Below, in pieces: positions 1-14,100 of a DNA stretch of 64,000 nt. Position numbers and translations under genes: made by a program. The notes beneath the pieces were generated by a model. It did no database searches, was not told the DNA's origin, and saw only the letters and a program-made list of their open reading frames with translations. Source of the stretch: Aphelocoma coerulescens (Eukaryota > Chordata > Aves > Passeriformes > Corvidae); NCBI RefSeq assembly GCF_041296385.1, contig NC_091013.1, positions 69,223,563 to 69,287,562 of the forward strand. The letters run 5' to 3'. Each line of letters opens with the position of its first letter. The first letter of the stretch is position 1.

Positions 1-73
1 AAAAAACACAGGGTTTTAGGAGATACGGAGGAAACATTTGCCTGCATTTAAGGAGTATCCTTTTGGAGTTTTC

Positions 74-94
74 TTTTTTTTTTTCCCCCCCCCC
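74..94 (+). repeat. T-run joined to C-run
   Basis: Eleven T are followed directly by ten C, a homopolymer junction prone to length variation and sequencing error. No other feature is visible in the first few hundred bases. Confidence 0.9.
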
Positions 95-2182
95 ACAAGA
101 TTTCCATGTTATATTTTAGAGGTGATTGAAGACTTTTCAGTAGGTTACTTCTGATAGGAAGGAGTGGGGCTCCTGGATGCACAGTCTCTGTCGCAGAGAT
201 AATTAATAATTCTTCAGAATATGCTTGGCAAAACTTCAGAATCTGTACTGACTTTTAATTTCTTTTCCACTTTTGCATCAGCTCTTGTAATGAGAGCTAA
301 AGGAGTTGATAAAAACCTATACTTCCTTTTGCAGCATGCAGCTTTCAAAACTGTGGCTGGTTTAAAGTTTGTCAGAGCACTTTCCCAAGCATCTCTGGAA
401 AGGCACTGTATAGTGAGGTGTTTCCCATGAGAGACACAGTTCAGCCTGAGGGGCAAAGGTGCACGTACAGAGCAGGTTTTTCAGCAAAGGGTGGCCAATA
501 GAGGACACTGCTGTAGTGAGATCAGATGGCACTACATTACCCTTCCTCGAGACTGAAAAAAAAAAATTACTGCCCTGTGCTGTAAGAAATACTTATTAAA
601 GCCATCAAGTATCTGAAACCTTTCTGGGTAGGGCAATGAGTTATCCAGGAGAGAAGCCCTTGAGTACTTCAAACTGTGGAGGTAACTGGGCACTACAGGC
701 ACAGTCATGGCAAAAGTTGGCACTAAGAGCTGGAAGTGGTGGCTGTGGGGAGCCTGGTGGGAGGCTTTCTTGTTGCTCTGATGGTGATTCCTAGGACACT
801 TAATACAACTCCCTTTTCCACTTTTCCTGTTTAAAAAACAGTAGATGTTTCTTTCGTGCTGCCACTATTCTGAATGGTTCATGAGCTTCTTCTTCATATC
901 AAGACTGTAGCCTTTTCTTTACAAGCAAAATGAGAACAATTCAAGTCCTGTTCCCTGAAAAATCATCTCTACAAAAGTTTGGGTAAACGTGAAACATAAG
1001 CTTCCTGTTGGCTGCAGATGCTTTGTTTCTTGCTGGGGGTCATTCAGTTTCTTTCCAGCCTCATATGAACTCTTGCTGCCTTCATTTTCACTCATGTATA
1101 TACCCTTGATTAAGATAAAATGCCATTCTATTGTTTACTCATCTGTATACCTGGAATTGTTTAAATAACTCTTATAAAATAAATATTATCATACTGAGTC
1201 CATTTTTTTTTAATGAATAACTGATGTACTTTTAGGCTTTTCTGTCTATTAACAAACAACAAAAAAAGGTATTGGTGAAATACAAATTCATTTTTATCTC
1301 TTTAACCCATTTAAACAGTGATGTGTAGAGAACTGGTGAGAATGAGGAAGAGAGAATTTGGCAAGAGTAATTTCAGCTGACATCAAGAGGCATCCAAAAG
1401 TGGAGTAGGCATGGAGATGGGGATGGGAATTCCAAGACTGAACATAGTCTTGTTTTCTGCCTTTGAATGTGGACAAGGGCAGAAAATAGGTCAGTAACTG
1501 CAGATGCAAGAGAAGCCAGGGAGTTTGATTTTACCACCTTTTCTTCCTTTGGTCTTTCTGGAATGCCCACTTTTGATACTAACACCAAAATCTTCTCTCC
1601 ACATGAGGCTAGTGTTTGTCCCTTGCTGTGTCAAAACTCCTGCCTTTGGCAGTACTCCTTATGGAGGTGTCTGCATCTCAAAACCACCTGGCCTCGGAGC
1701 AGGAAGGCAGTGATAGCTGCTCACCTCCATTTCGCTGTTCCTGCCTTCTCCATTAGATCACCCTTGCCCCTGCCTCCTCTGTCTTTCTTTTCTATTAAAC
1801 AACTTGCAAACTTCCTCTGTTTAACCTCTACCTTGGTTACTATTTTTCCTCAGAAAGAGAGCAATACATTTGACATTTGTATATTGTCCAATTTCCTTGT
1901 AACTCTATCCAGCCTTTCTGATTGTCTGGATTCACCTTGGTATCCCCTATCAATCTTCTGCCTCTTATCTTGTCACTCAGCTCCTCAATACCTGGTCATC
2001 CTTCAGCTGTTGACTGCTGCTGCTTTTGATTCTCCTGTCACTGGTTATCCTGTAAAGACAATTTGTTTAATCTTTTTCCCATTTAAAGCTCCTTGTTCAG
2101 AATTAGTTAAAAAGTAATGCAACACTACAAGTCATTTGGCAGGCCTGGTTTTGGCTATTAAATTAATAGAAAAAAGTTTTCC

Positions 2183-2197
2183 TTTTTTTTTTTTTTT
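2183..2197 (+). repeat. Poly(T) run
   Basis: Fifteen T residues in AT-rich intron. No retroposon recognised. Confidence 0.85.
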
Positions 2198-5100
2198 CAC
2201 ATGGGAAGATACAGAAGAAATGATAACTTGAAATGTCATTTTGAAGATTGCATTTATTTTTCTGAACGGTGAATGTACTCTACCAGAATTGAATGTGATA
2301 GTGTTTGAAATACACCATTACTGAGATGCATGCCCTGTGCCAAGCATATTACTTGTAAGCAATAAATCAGCTTATCTTCAAACAAATTAAATCTGACAGC
2401 TGGCCTTTCATCACTCCCTATCAAATGAACATGTCAGACTGTTCAACTCATTAACTCCTGCTTAAGTCAGGATCCGGTCTGGTTTTCATATGAAGTGAAG
2501 TCACGATAGCCTTTTAGCATCTGTTCCTTTAGGAAGTTCCTAAGGTTTCTCCTTCAGAAAGAAGGATTTGAAATCTCCTTTCACTCAACCCCAGTTCTTT
2601 AACCCTGGGGAGAAATTTATGGGGCTGTTGGAATATTTTGCTGGCAGTGACAACAGGGAAGTTCTGGCAAATGGTACAGAAAGGTGTGTATCTTCTTATT
2701 GTCCACACAGATGATTATAGCATTGTTAATTATGCTGTTTAAAGAAAAGATGAAAGCAAACTATTTTGGTAGCCATCCACTGACTTTTGAACACAGATCG
2801 ACTTGGACTGAGGTGTTTTAAATTGCAATACCTGTTACTTAGACACTGGGTAATAGCATAAGGATCAATTGCCTCCTTTCTGTCGGCATGTGTGGGAGGA
2901 TGTTAGGGTATATGGATATGGCTTCTGCAGATGTCAAGAGGAAGCAGAGAGCCCTAAGGAAAGCATTTCTAAGGAATGATCTGTTTATAAAGAGTTTTCA
3001 GCTGAACTCTCTTGTATGTGGGTCAAGCAGTATTAACTTTACTGTGCTAGATTTTGGACAATATACAGCGTAGTCTTTTCACAAACCATTTATAGACTGA
3101 ACTGGAACACAGACTGATGAGATAAAGAAGAGGTGTATAAACAGGGTGGTCGAGTCTTCTACCTCTTCTAAGTAAGACTTGCAGAACTGACTCCTGTCTC
3201 ACACTTCCCTGCAATCCTCTGCACTTTTCTGTGGTCTTTTTTTTACCTTCTTGCTTTTGCTTGACTCAAATTTAATCACAGGCATGCAATGTAATGCGTG
3301 AGAAGATGCCCAAGAGGTCTCCAGATAACTCTGGAGAATAAAAATATGTCAAATTTTAGCAGACTTGAATGCAATGAAAGACCATGTTTATCCCTGGCAG
3401 AAAGCCCCATGTTAGCACGAGTGAATAAAATGTTGTTGATCCAAAAACAGAGGTAAGCGTGAATTAAAAACAAACAAACAGCAATCATTTCTTTGACTTC
3501 TGCAAAGTTTGGTTCCATATTTTATATTTTAAAAATCTTAAGTTATTTGGAAATTACAGCTCAGACATAAACAGGCTCAGGTTATTTTATTTTGTCTATG
3601 ACTGGGCCGTTGTTTGTAAATTAAATATCCAGTATGAATTTTCCATAAGTTTTCTTACCCCCTCCAAGTTCAGATTTCTTTTTAAGGTTAATTTTTGTGG
3701 AGTGCTATATGTAAGTCAAGAAACTATGGTCTGAGTTAGATTCAGAAGGTTGGAGTAATAATTAGTTGAATAAGTAAGGGAGCATCATGGAAAGAAAATG
3801 TGTATTTGGCTTGTAATGAATGAAAAACTGAGAAACAGATGGCAGGAGTAAGATCAGATTCATTATGAAGTCCCACAGGGTTCTGTGCTAGGACTTCATT
3901 ATGCTGGTAAATATCTAGGAAGAGGGGGGGTCAGTGTTGGGTTGTCATCGTGTTTCCTGTTGGGGAAGGCTATCCTAGAACTTGTGGCAAAGACACACAC
4001 GTGTATTCCATGATATTAAACAACTGGCCAGAAAGAAACACAAATACATCTTCTTGTCCACAGATGAAAAGTGATGCACCTCCCTCAGCATGTGATCATT
4101 TCTAAATCAGCTGCTTCTGTTAAGGAAAAAAAATCTGAAGTTGAAATGTGTTGTATTTTGAAAGCCTCAGCTTCAATACTCAGCAGTGGTCAAGCATAAA
4201 AATGGGGTGTTAAAAGTGGTTTGGAGCCAAAACATCAGAAGCTGATGCCCACAGCACTGGGGTGCCATGCACACTCCTCGGGTTGTGTGTGCAGTCCTGC
4301 CCAACCCTGTTTTTGTTCTGATGTACAGAGAAGAGTAGAGAATATGGATGAAAACCCTGAAACTTATTCCAAGACTGACACTTTTTAGCATGGAGAGGAA
4401 AGCCAACAAAAGGGAAATGGAGCTGAGGTCCACACAGCCATGAATGATGTGGGAATGTTAAGTAGGGAATTACTGTTCTCTGTTTTTCATCACATGAGCA
4501 ATAGGTGATAGATCTTAAATATAAATAAAAAACAGTTTTTACACTTAATTGGCAAATGTAATGTCACTTCTCATAAAAAAATGTAAACCCTTAAAAATGT
4601 CACTAGATTGTAAACTCTGTGCACTGCTAATGCATGAGTTAAGCCTACGTGACAAGCAGATAGATAACTTTCATTCTGAGCTAGCACAATTGATCATGTT
4701 TTTCAGTTCCTTCTTAGTTTCCATCTCAACTTTAAATTAAAATGCTTGTGGCCATATAATGGTCATATGTGATGTCTGTTATTTAAAGTGAAGAAACTTG
4801 AAAATCCCTGGAAGTTACCGCTGTACGTATAAGCAAGTATATGTGTGTGTTAAAAGTCTATTTTCTATTTAAAGAAAAGACCAGAAATTTCATTTGAATA
4901 TAAAGCTATTTTCTCTCAGCATCTGGACTCTTGCCCTAGTTATCCTTTCAGAGTGAGCAGCATCACATAAGTTTAGACTTCGGTGATGATAATCAGCCTC
5001 TCAGAGAGATTACTTCTCTCATTAGTGTCATATCACAGTGGAAATACATTTTTTAATTGAGGTTGGATATTGTGAGGGACAAACAACAACTCCTGCTCTT

Positions 5101-5869
5101 CTTAGATTCTTGCAAGCATGCTGGCTGAAGGGATGCTGCTGCTGTTTATGCGCTCTGTGACAGAATGATCATTGGAAGCCCTTGGCTCTGCTCTTTCCTT
5201 TTCTTTTAAACTGTAAAAAGGAAATGTGCAGGGATATTTCATATATCAAGAGAAGAGAGACCAAATGTAGAAACAGACTCTGACTTTACAGAGTATGCCA
5301 ATTATATTGAGTTTATAATAGTGCTTTTAAGAGATGTAATAAATATTTTCTAAAACTTGTTATTCTAAATCTGTGTTTTACTAGAAAAAAATATCTGGAG
5401 TACAAAAGATAGAACTTGCTGCACCCCAACCTCTTTATATCCAAAAAGTTTGTGTTGGTGAGAAAATATGAATATAAAACCAATTTTTTACACCGGGCAA
5501 AACAAGAAGATTGCTACAGATGGTGTAATGTTTACAAATGAGCTGACCAAAAACCTTACAATAGACTGATTTGGAGGTAGGCATTTCTCTGCACAACAAA
5601 ATTTGGAGCATCCAAAGATCTTATCTAAGGACTCAGAAATCTACTTATGTCTTTACATTTCATCAAGACAAGAGGATACTTGAGCAGAATTCACAAGTTT
5701 CTTTTTAGGCTTTTGGGGTCTGTGACTGCAAACATTCTTATCTGTGCCAGTTTAAAGATATGTCACAAATACATTAAGTTTTGGCAGGGTTAGAGGGAGA
5801 AGGATATATATAAAACATTTGAAAGAGCTTCAAAGGGATCAGTGGTCTATTGGGGCAGACTCCCTTTTC

Positions 5870-6215
5870 CAGGACCAGACCAACTTTTGGCATAGGTTTG
5901 CCTAAAACTTCAACCTCCAAGAGATTCTGCAACTTCTCTGTGGAACATTTTCCAGTATTTTTCTATTCTTGCAGTCAAAAAGTTTTTCCTAAAGTATAAC
6001 CTAAATCCTCCTTGGTTATCATTGAATTTCTTCCCGTCCTAGCAGCATATCTTTTTTCCATGCAGTAGTCCTTTATATATACAGACATTTATGTCCAAGT
6101 CATTTTTTTTTCCCCTCTAGACTAAACAACTCTGGTTTGCTGAATTTTATTCCATATGTCATGTTTTATACATTTTTCTTTGTTCTCTGTCTTTCTTGGA
6201 CTCTACAGCATCTCC
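5870..6215 (-). mobile_element. Old, eroded CR1-like LINE fragment
   Basis: Reverse-orientation landmarks are recognisable but heavily diverged: CAACCTCCAAGAGATTCTGC, TCAAAAAGTTTTTCCTAAAG, CTAGACTAAACAACTCTGG, TCTTGGACTCTACAGCATCTCC-like sequence near 6194. The order matches the CR1 3' region. Edges are approximate. Confidence 0.55.
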
Positions 6216-7049
6216 TTCCCCTGGAACTCTGTTGTTCGTAGCATTAAATTAAAAGTCTCCCTGGAATGCTTTTTGGTCTGAGCTATCTAGCACATTCCAG
6301 TTTTAGGGAAATGTTTGATTTACTTGTTTAGATGCCACCTGAGGGTCCAGAATGCTTAGAAATCTACAGAACATGATTTGTAAGGTGCTTCTTACTTGTT
6401 ATGCCTGTCTTTGTCTGTCAAAGATTTTAAAGAGCAATGGCTTTATTCTATTTGTTTTGGGGTCACTGACTGAAAAAAATTGCTGTTAAACATTGAGCCC
6501 AGCTTCCACTCCCTGTGGATCCCTGATGGAAATGCTATGTTTTCAAGGTGATTTCCCAGTTGCAGCTATTGTTTGGGAGCTGTTATTCTGCCATCTTAAT
6601 CTGGTTATTATGTGCCTTAGTGATGCTGAATACTGCTGATTTTTTAATCAGAATGCCATGCTATAACAATTCAGATATCTAATCCAAGTTTGTCAGGTGC
6701 ATCTATGTAGTTACCTTAATCAACCAAATTGTTATTTCATCAGAGAGTAAAACCAGGTTTATTTGACAAAATAGATTTTTTCCACAAAATTGCATCAACC
6801 AACCCTCACTATATACAGATCTTCTAATTCTTGATTTCCTCAGTGTATTACATTTATCAGGAGAAGTGTCAGGCTAACTAAATTTATCTGTCAATGGTAT
6901 CTGAGATGACATTTTGTTTTCAATTGGTACCCTTCCAGGCTTTAAATTCTATAGCAGCCAGACATTTATATTTCAACAAGATAGACTATTTTTCAGTTTC
7001 GTCTAGACTTTTGGATAATACTTATCCAGCTCTTCTGATTTTACAAGTG

Positions 7050-7220
7050 TAGGGCTTTTTGAGGGGGAGTTTTGGGTTTTTTGGTTTGCTTTGGTCTGTT
7101 TTTTTTTTGTTTGTTTGTTTGTTTGTTTTGTTTCAGTTTGGTTTGGTGTTTTTGTTTCTTTTTTTCCTCTGTGTGTGGGTTTTTTTGGTATTTTTTGTGT
7201 TGTTTTCTTTTTTTTAGTAG
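7050..7220 (+). repeat. T/G-rich low-complexity tract with (TTTG)n
   Basis: About 170 bases almost free of A and C, including about five to six TTTG units near 7106-7130 and several T-runs. The Phe/Val/Cys-rich open frames over it are products of composition. Confidence 0.9.
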
Positions 7221-7733
7221 CTTCTGCCCAATACTGTCTTCACTTTTCAAAGGACTGGAACACACTCTGTCATGACTTAATGCAGTAACTTCTTTGCCAC
7301 TTCTGAAATGGAGGATAGACAAACCTTTTCTGCCTATTAAAAAATTTGCCATCCTTATCTATAGAGAACCCATACTACTGCTTTTGCTCTTAATTTGCTT
7401 AATATTCAGTATCCTGAGTCATTGGAAGTGGGAATTTTCCTTTATCTTATTTCTTTGCTGTTTGTTTTTTTTTAATTTTACAGCTACTATTTATTAATCT
7501 CCTTTCCATTTGTGTGATTTGATAAAGGATGCTTTAAATTGCTTTTTTTTAATCACCAAACCAAGGACGGCTTTTAGCCCATGTTATCTTAATTGTCCAG
7601 GTCACAGGTTCTGGACAGCAAAACCCCCCTATTTTTTTCCAATCAGTTAGGCACATAGTTACAGAAGAAATAGGTAGCCACTGTCCTGTTCTTTATCCTG
7701 AAGACAAGTTTTGCATTCCATAAGTAATTTTGC

Positions 7734-7751
7734 TTTTTTTTTTTTTTTTTT
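7734..7751 (+). repeat. Poly(T) run
   Basis: Eighteen consecutive T residues followed by AAAAA. No retroposed sequence is recognised beside it. Confidence 0.9.
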
Positions 7752-10610
7752 AAAAATGATTGCATAGAATGTTTTAAAAACAGAAGCAGTGAAATGCAGC
7801 TGTTGGTTTCAACAAAAAGTCAGGCATACATTTGCTGTCTTGAAGTGTGGAAAAGTGAAAGCTCAGTCACTGTTCAGTGATGGAAAACAGTATTGTTCAT
7901 TGTAGTGGAAGGGTAGAAGGAGAAAATGGCAATTGAGAAAAAGTCTGATTCTGTACAGATCTCTGGAGTATAAATGTTTGGGTTGCTGGTGAGGCAGACA
8001 GGCAAAGGGGCAAATGAGGATGAGCTGCTCTGAAATGTCAAATGTACCTGGAGAGGTCCTGAATTAGAATGGCATTTCTTGGCATTTTAACTGCTCTTCT
8101 ACAAGAAATATTAGAGATGGGTGAAAAAAAGCGAGTGAAAATGCTTTTCAATAATGCTTTGTTGCCTGCAATTAAATTTCTTGATACTAATATTTTTTTG
8201 TCTTCCTTTCTGTGTGGAAGTAGCATTTAAATACATATTTTCAGTAGGGTTGATTAGAAGCTAGAATTAGGGATGCAAATAAATTACCTAATAAAACTGA
8301 ACTTAGAGTTTCCCTCTGCTGTTTCCCTCTGCTTGGAAAGGTTTGTTGCATTGGAAAAGAGCACAGACAAAGAAATGTGAAAATAAAATTGACTAAATCT
8401 CTCTGTAGATGGTCAAGGCCCTTGCAGCAGGCTTCTTAAAATTTCACAGATACACAGAAAGTTCCTGTTGCCAGTGCATAAAATAGGCAATTCATATATG
8501 AAAGCAATCAGGCCTGTAACACCTATATTATTTTTCCTTGAAATGCTTGTCTGAGATTCTTGCCTTGGAAAGAGGGAATTTTATGGCACTGTTTAGCAAG
8601 TCAACCCTTTGAAAACTATCAGATGAGCTCCCTAGTCCTCCAAAGCCTGTGAAGGTGAAGAAGGAAAGAGGAGTCCTTGAGCTGAAAGGGCACAAGACAC
8701 ACTTCTGCTGCTCAGCACCTGCCCCAGAGGACAGTCCTCAGTGCTGCTCTGTGGCTCTTTCCAGGTGAACTGTAATGTGACGTGCTTGTCCTTCACAGGC
8801 ACCAGCCCAGCACCTTTTAGGAACTTTGGAAGGGCAGAGAATTACCAACATTTAAGTCATTTAGCATGCCCCCCCTACAGCAAAGCAATGTGTATTCTGC
8901 TGGAATGGTGGCTCACTGACAGCTGCTGGAAATCCGCAGGTGTTCCCTGCATCTTTCAGATACATAATAGTCATTTTGGGTAAACTAAAGTCAGGAAGTT
9001 TAAGTGTTTTGAATTTATCATTTCCCATGTAGATACTGAGATGTAGGAGAACTCCTCTGGCTTTGTCTTCCATATCCTGCTTTATTAGCAGTTTTGTGGT
9101 CATAGAGGGAAAAAAAACAAACCTATGTATGATCAGCAAATTCCATCCAAATCCAACTGCCTCCACCCTCATCCACAGTTTTACTGTTGCACGAAAATTA
9201 AATTTGACAAAAGGATTCCATTTTGCTCCTGTTTATTCTAAAGAGTACCTTTTGGAAAATACTATTTTGACACGTCTGTGAAAGCCTCAGTTTTTGTCTG
9301 TGCTGCTGTCACAAGAGCACACAGTAGAGATTTCCACAGTAATTTTAAATTTACAAGGTACCATTGGAAGCAGTGCCTCTGCTGCAGCACAGACTCAGCA
9401 CAGGCTACTTTGCCTTCCCAGGCAGTCGCTTGCTTCCACAGGAGAGGCACATGCCTTGCTTTCCATGGCAGACAGTTGTGATGCTGTGTGCTCCTTGTTC
9501 CTAGCAATTCCTTTTCACCTTATTGTGGTATCATACTTGACAAAATTAAAAAAGTAAGAAAAAGCTTTTGAAGCAAAAGCGTTGTCATTCAGGAATTTTA
9601 ACACCTCTAAGTTCAGAGTGAATCAGTCAGCATCCAAATCTTGTGCTTAATTGTATCAAAAAATGTCATGCTTCTCTACCAGTGTATCAAGATGTAGCTG
9701 GAAGGCCTTACTGACGTTGAAGAGGAAATGAATAAGAAATACCTAGTGCATGTGCATTTTTTTTTTCCTAGATTGTCTCAGTTATTTTAAACCTCATTAT
9801 AACTAGAAAATTGCCTTGCATAACACCATGCACTGCACGAACTGAAAGGGTCTGTGAATAGAAAATGGCAGTCAAGTTCCATCGCAATCAGCAATGCTGT
9901 TTTTAGGCCTGCTGAGTACTACTTCTCAAACGTTTTCCATGGTTAAAATGTGATTGCTGTAAGTGTGATGGTAGAAGCTCAGAGAAAGAAGTGAAATTTC
10001 TTCTGGCATTGCTTGAAACAGGCTTTAAATACTCCTGCTGAACTGTGCTGGGAGTTGCAGGATTTTGTGTCAGGTGCTTAATTTCTGTTCAAGTTTAAGC
10101 TAGTGAAATGATACCTTTTCTCACCACTTTTGTTACTGTTTAAGGGTAGCAAAGTCTTTACAAGAAACAGAACTGTTGTTTCTAATATCCCTCTCTTTGC
10201 AAAGTGTTGGAATTTTATAATATTCCTCAAATCGCTCTTTTCAAGAAGCGTTCAGAGTGTGGTAATGAACCTAGAGGCACTATTTTCTGAATACATGCCC
10301 CTTCTGTAGGAGATGAGCAGTACTCTAGATTCCTCCAGGCCTGAAGATCTTTTGGGGTGCCTACACAGTCTGAGAAGTGCAGCCTGTTCTCACAAGGCAG
10401 AGGAAACTGCAGCATTTTTACGTCTCTCCTGAAGCCCCCAGATGGCTCCACTCAGCCCAGCAGTAACCACATCTGGAAGTGTAGGTTAGGAGGATTGCTT
10501 TGTAATCCAGCAATACAAGGAAAATGGAGACACTGTCAGAAGATCAAGACCCCAGAGAGGGCTAAGTGGCGTTCACTTACAGAGCTGGGTATCAATAGAA
10601 GATGCTTGGC

Positions 10611-11190
10611 TATTAATTTGCCCTGTTTTGACTCTCTTTGCCTCAGTCTTAGTCTTGGTTCTTTTACTCAGAGTTCGGATAGAAACGCAGGAGACACAGA
10701 ATTGTTCTACGGACTCAGATGTTTATTATTTCTTATCTATAGTACAGCTGCACGGAACGTATCTCTAAGTTAACAAGGTGAAAATGGCCACTGAGTTCTA
10801 CCTTCCAAGGTCTTTTAAATCCCTAACTGTCCAATTATGGAATGCCAACTAATGTATTTTTACTTATGATCCAGTAGCCATTCATGTTCCACATTGTGGG
10901 TTTTTTGAACCAATACCAGATCAACCAGGCTTGTGGAGAAGAAGAAAGAAGAAGAACTAACCTACATCCAAAATCCTCCATCTTGTTACATTATCCCAGA
11001 AACCTAAATTTTCTACCTCTCTACATATTCCACCCAGTGATATAACTTTAATTACATAGCAACAATCTCAGTGCTATTACATAATCTGGGAAGCTTTTTC
11101 CAAGGCCTCAGGTCAAATGCAGTGTGCTTATGAGGATCATTGCCTGTCAGCACTGAAAGGCTGAAATTCTCTGAATTCAGGGTTCCAACA
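10611..11190 (-). mobile_element. Solo LTR of an endogenous retrovirus, older copy
   Basis: On the minus strand the element begins TGTTGGAACCCTGAATTCAG (at 11190). It has a TTTAAAAG TATA-like box near 10812-10820 and an AATAAA signal at 10722-10727, followed by about 110 bases of U5-like sequence. CTTGGC occurs at 10605-10610 and again at 11191-11196, a plausible 6-bp target duplication. The 3' end then would not finish in the canonical CA, so that boundary is uncertain. No internal retroviral sequence is attached. It resembles solo LTRs I remember from songbird genomes; subfamily not checked. Confidence 0.7.
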
Positions 11191-14100
11191 CTTGGCAATT
11201 ACTCTGTCTGGTTTCTGATACGGAGGAAGAGCCAAGACTGGAACTGTGTAATAGTAGACTTTTTCCATAGAGCAAAGTGTTCAAGTTTAGAAGCCAGTGA
11301 AGAGCCCTAGGATGGTTCAGGGCTTTACTTAGGCAAAAGAGGGAACTCTTTATATGCTACCTGTAAGTTTTCAGTAAATTGTAAATTAGTAGAAAATTTA
11401 ATTCTATTATTATTCTATTATTAATAATAAATTCTATTAACCTTTTATGAGCAGAATGATCAGTTAGTAGATTAATCAATAATCAAGACTCAGTATGTGA
11501 TGCATGTAGTTGTGGTAATATGTAGAAAACCTTTGGATTGCAGCTGCTGTTCTCTCCCAAACACAAGTGAACGCACATTTATATTATTCTTTCATTCCCT
11601 TGCCTTTATCTGTGTAAAGTCACTGTGGCCTATATCAAAAAAACAGTCTGCAAAACTTACTCGAGAAAGAACTCTCCTGTTGCTTATAAGAATATTTTGA
11701 AACGTTGGTAACATTAATTCAAGATGAAATGACAAACCCTTTCCTTCTTTAGTCAACTGCAAGCCAGTCCTGGCAATAGGATCCAGGTGAGTAATCACTG
11801 GGAAAATCTACTAGACCTTGGATTCCTCATCCAGAAAGATTTTGGCCTTTGCAACCTTTTGTGCTTTTGAACGGTGATGTTTCCCCCTTTATCACTCTCT
11901 GTCTCGTTCTTTGACCTTCTTGCTCCTGTCCTTTTCCCCATTCCAGTTCTGTACCCCTCAGCACTGTGCTCCAGGCAGTTGTAAAGACAGAAGCTATCCC
12001 TGATGCTTGGTTCGCTTAGTGGTGCCAGTTTAGCCACGTCCCTTTGTGACCCTACCTGAATGCTCTTCAGGGTAAAGCAATGGAGGAAAACTGGCCTGTT
12101 TCACAGGCTCTTGTTTTCTCTGACAGAAGGTAAAAAAGGAAAGATGAGAGGAAAGGCCATACATTTAAATGAATCAGGCAAGGCTGAAGCTCTGATAGGG
12201 TAGGACAGTTGCTAGAAGACAGTGGGCAGTAGGACAGAAGCTCTGCTTTGATCTTGTTGGACTGACTGTGATTCTAGAAAAGAGCTGAGAATCAGCAGGG
12301 AACTTATTTTTGATGATAGGAAAATGCTATCTAAAGGAAATGAGATCACAGAAAGAGACTGTAGGTTCTTCATGTTGAGCTTAAATGTTTGAGCCTGATT
12401 GCTTGTCAGGACATTGCAATTCTAAGGTTAACAAAAAAAAAGAAAAAAAGGAAAAAACCATAATTGCTCTTTCTTGTGGTGTGATTACCTTCAATTTGGT
12501 GATGACTTTGCTTTGAATAAGTTAAGGTACTAATTGTACTCCTGTGCCTCTCCTTCCTTCACCCTGTGGCACCAGAGATCAGCCTCACAGGCAGTTGCTG
12601 CTCTCCTGCTATGCTGCTCTAGTGTGAACAGGTAGTGGCTGCTATACAAAACACAGGTCTGGCCATGGAGGGAGGAAGAGGTGTGGAGCTTTCAGTTCCC
12701 ACATCTCTGCATGATTCCAGCCCTCTGGTTGACAGTGGACAGTCATATTTTGATTGTGTGAAATGGGGAGGGAGATAATGCAAAGATTATCAGGCATTCA
12801 GTGGGGCTGCAACATGAAGGGGACAATGACTGCAAATGGCTGAAGGGTTAAGTGTTCAATCTAGGATTTCTGTGTAGTTTGGATACTTGTTTGAACTCTT
12901 TACCCTAGGCTTCCTTACCCATTCTTGGTCTCTGTTTGTCTTTATTCTTGTGATCTGGCCATCCATGAGGTACCATGGCCATCCTTCTCCTTATTCCAAC
13001 CAACCAGTGCTGTGATTGTGGTGTGCTGGCCTTCTTACAGGCATCCTACAGGAACGCCTCTCCTTAACCTTGGATTCTGAATTTTTCTTTGAATGGAGCT
13101 ATAAGGAGGGTGGAGCTTAAGTTGTGCTGCTGCATTTTAAATATCTATTTCTGTCAAAGATCCTTGAAACGTACTGGATGCAGTTTCTTTTTTGAGCTTT
13201 GTACCTATTTAGTATTTTTCTAAATAACAAAAAATTAAATTAATAACTGTGCATTAAATAGCCATTTTTAAATTCTCTATACTGTGTGCAGTGTTGATTC
13301 TTACTGCTATTAATAGTTCATCTGTAAATGCATTAAGGTGTTAGAAACACTCTCTGATACTTATAAAGTCATTTCAGAGATGTTAGCAGGCATTATCTCC
13401 ATTTTACAGAAGGAACAAAATCATGGAGAGATGAAATGCAGTGTCTTAAATGTCCTCTGATTCTGGGTAGCCAGAAGGGTGTGTCTGTACCCAGGCTCCC
13501 AACTATGCAGCCCTTTTCACCAGTCTCTTTAACAGCTCAGCTTCACTGTGTTCAGTCCTGACACCCTCCTCTTCTCCCGCCGTCTCATTTTATTCACTAC
13601 ATACCTGCCAACTTTCTCAGCAAATGACGAAGGGTTCTACAGATAACTAAGCTTTCTTCATTATCTTCTTCAAGAGGACGGCAGCTCGGGGCACCAGTAG
13701 TGTATGATCATGTAATTAAAGGCTGTGTGGTGTCCATTCCGCAGTAGGGGACTGTGAGGAGCTGCAACCCCCGGCTCCCATTCTAATGCCGCAGTAGCAT
13801 CTGGTGGCTGGAGCAGCAATTGCACATGGAAAAATGGACTTTCAGTATCTTGAGTCATAGAACTGGGAGGGGCACATCCTCCCCAGTATTGATTTGCGCT
13901 TTCTGGGGCTGGAAATTGCCCTATGGAGGCAGAGCATTAGAAAAAGAGATTGTTAGATTCTAATATGCTTCTATGGGATGCACATTTGAATAGTGCACAC
14001 ACCCCATAAAAATCTAAGCAAAGTGGAGTTTTCATACGGAGAGAAATAAGGCTTTTCTTTGACCTTGGTGTAGTCCCCGCTCCAAAATACTGAAGGGCTA

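Larger units (their letters stand above)
1..5869 (+). other. Intron segment, no gene seen
   Basis: AT-rich intron with short homopolymers. A pyrimidine-rich stretch at about 1720-2080 produces the longest open frame of the window (1467-2117, 216 codons), which shows no recognisable domain. Nothing else can be supported. Confidence 0.6.
6216..10610 (+). other. Intron segment, no gene seen
   Basis: Contains the T/G-rich tract and an 18-T run. A somewhat more GC-rich, high-complexity patch lies at about 8640-8960, and another at about 10240-10560 next to the LTR. Neither matches a family I recognise. Confidence 0.6.

Noticed and set aside
1467..2117. Longest open frame of the window, 216 codons on the + strand
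   Set aside because: It covers a pyrimidine-rich stretch where stop codons are scarce, has no recognisable domain or start context, and overlaps other unrelated frames. Composition explains it.
7041..7352. Lys/Gln/Thr-rich minus-strand frame and Phe/Cys-rich plus frames
   Set aside because: They translate the T/G-rich low-complexity tract.
10357..10773. 138-codon + frame
   Set aside because: It runs from unique intron into the solo LTR and has no recognisable domain.
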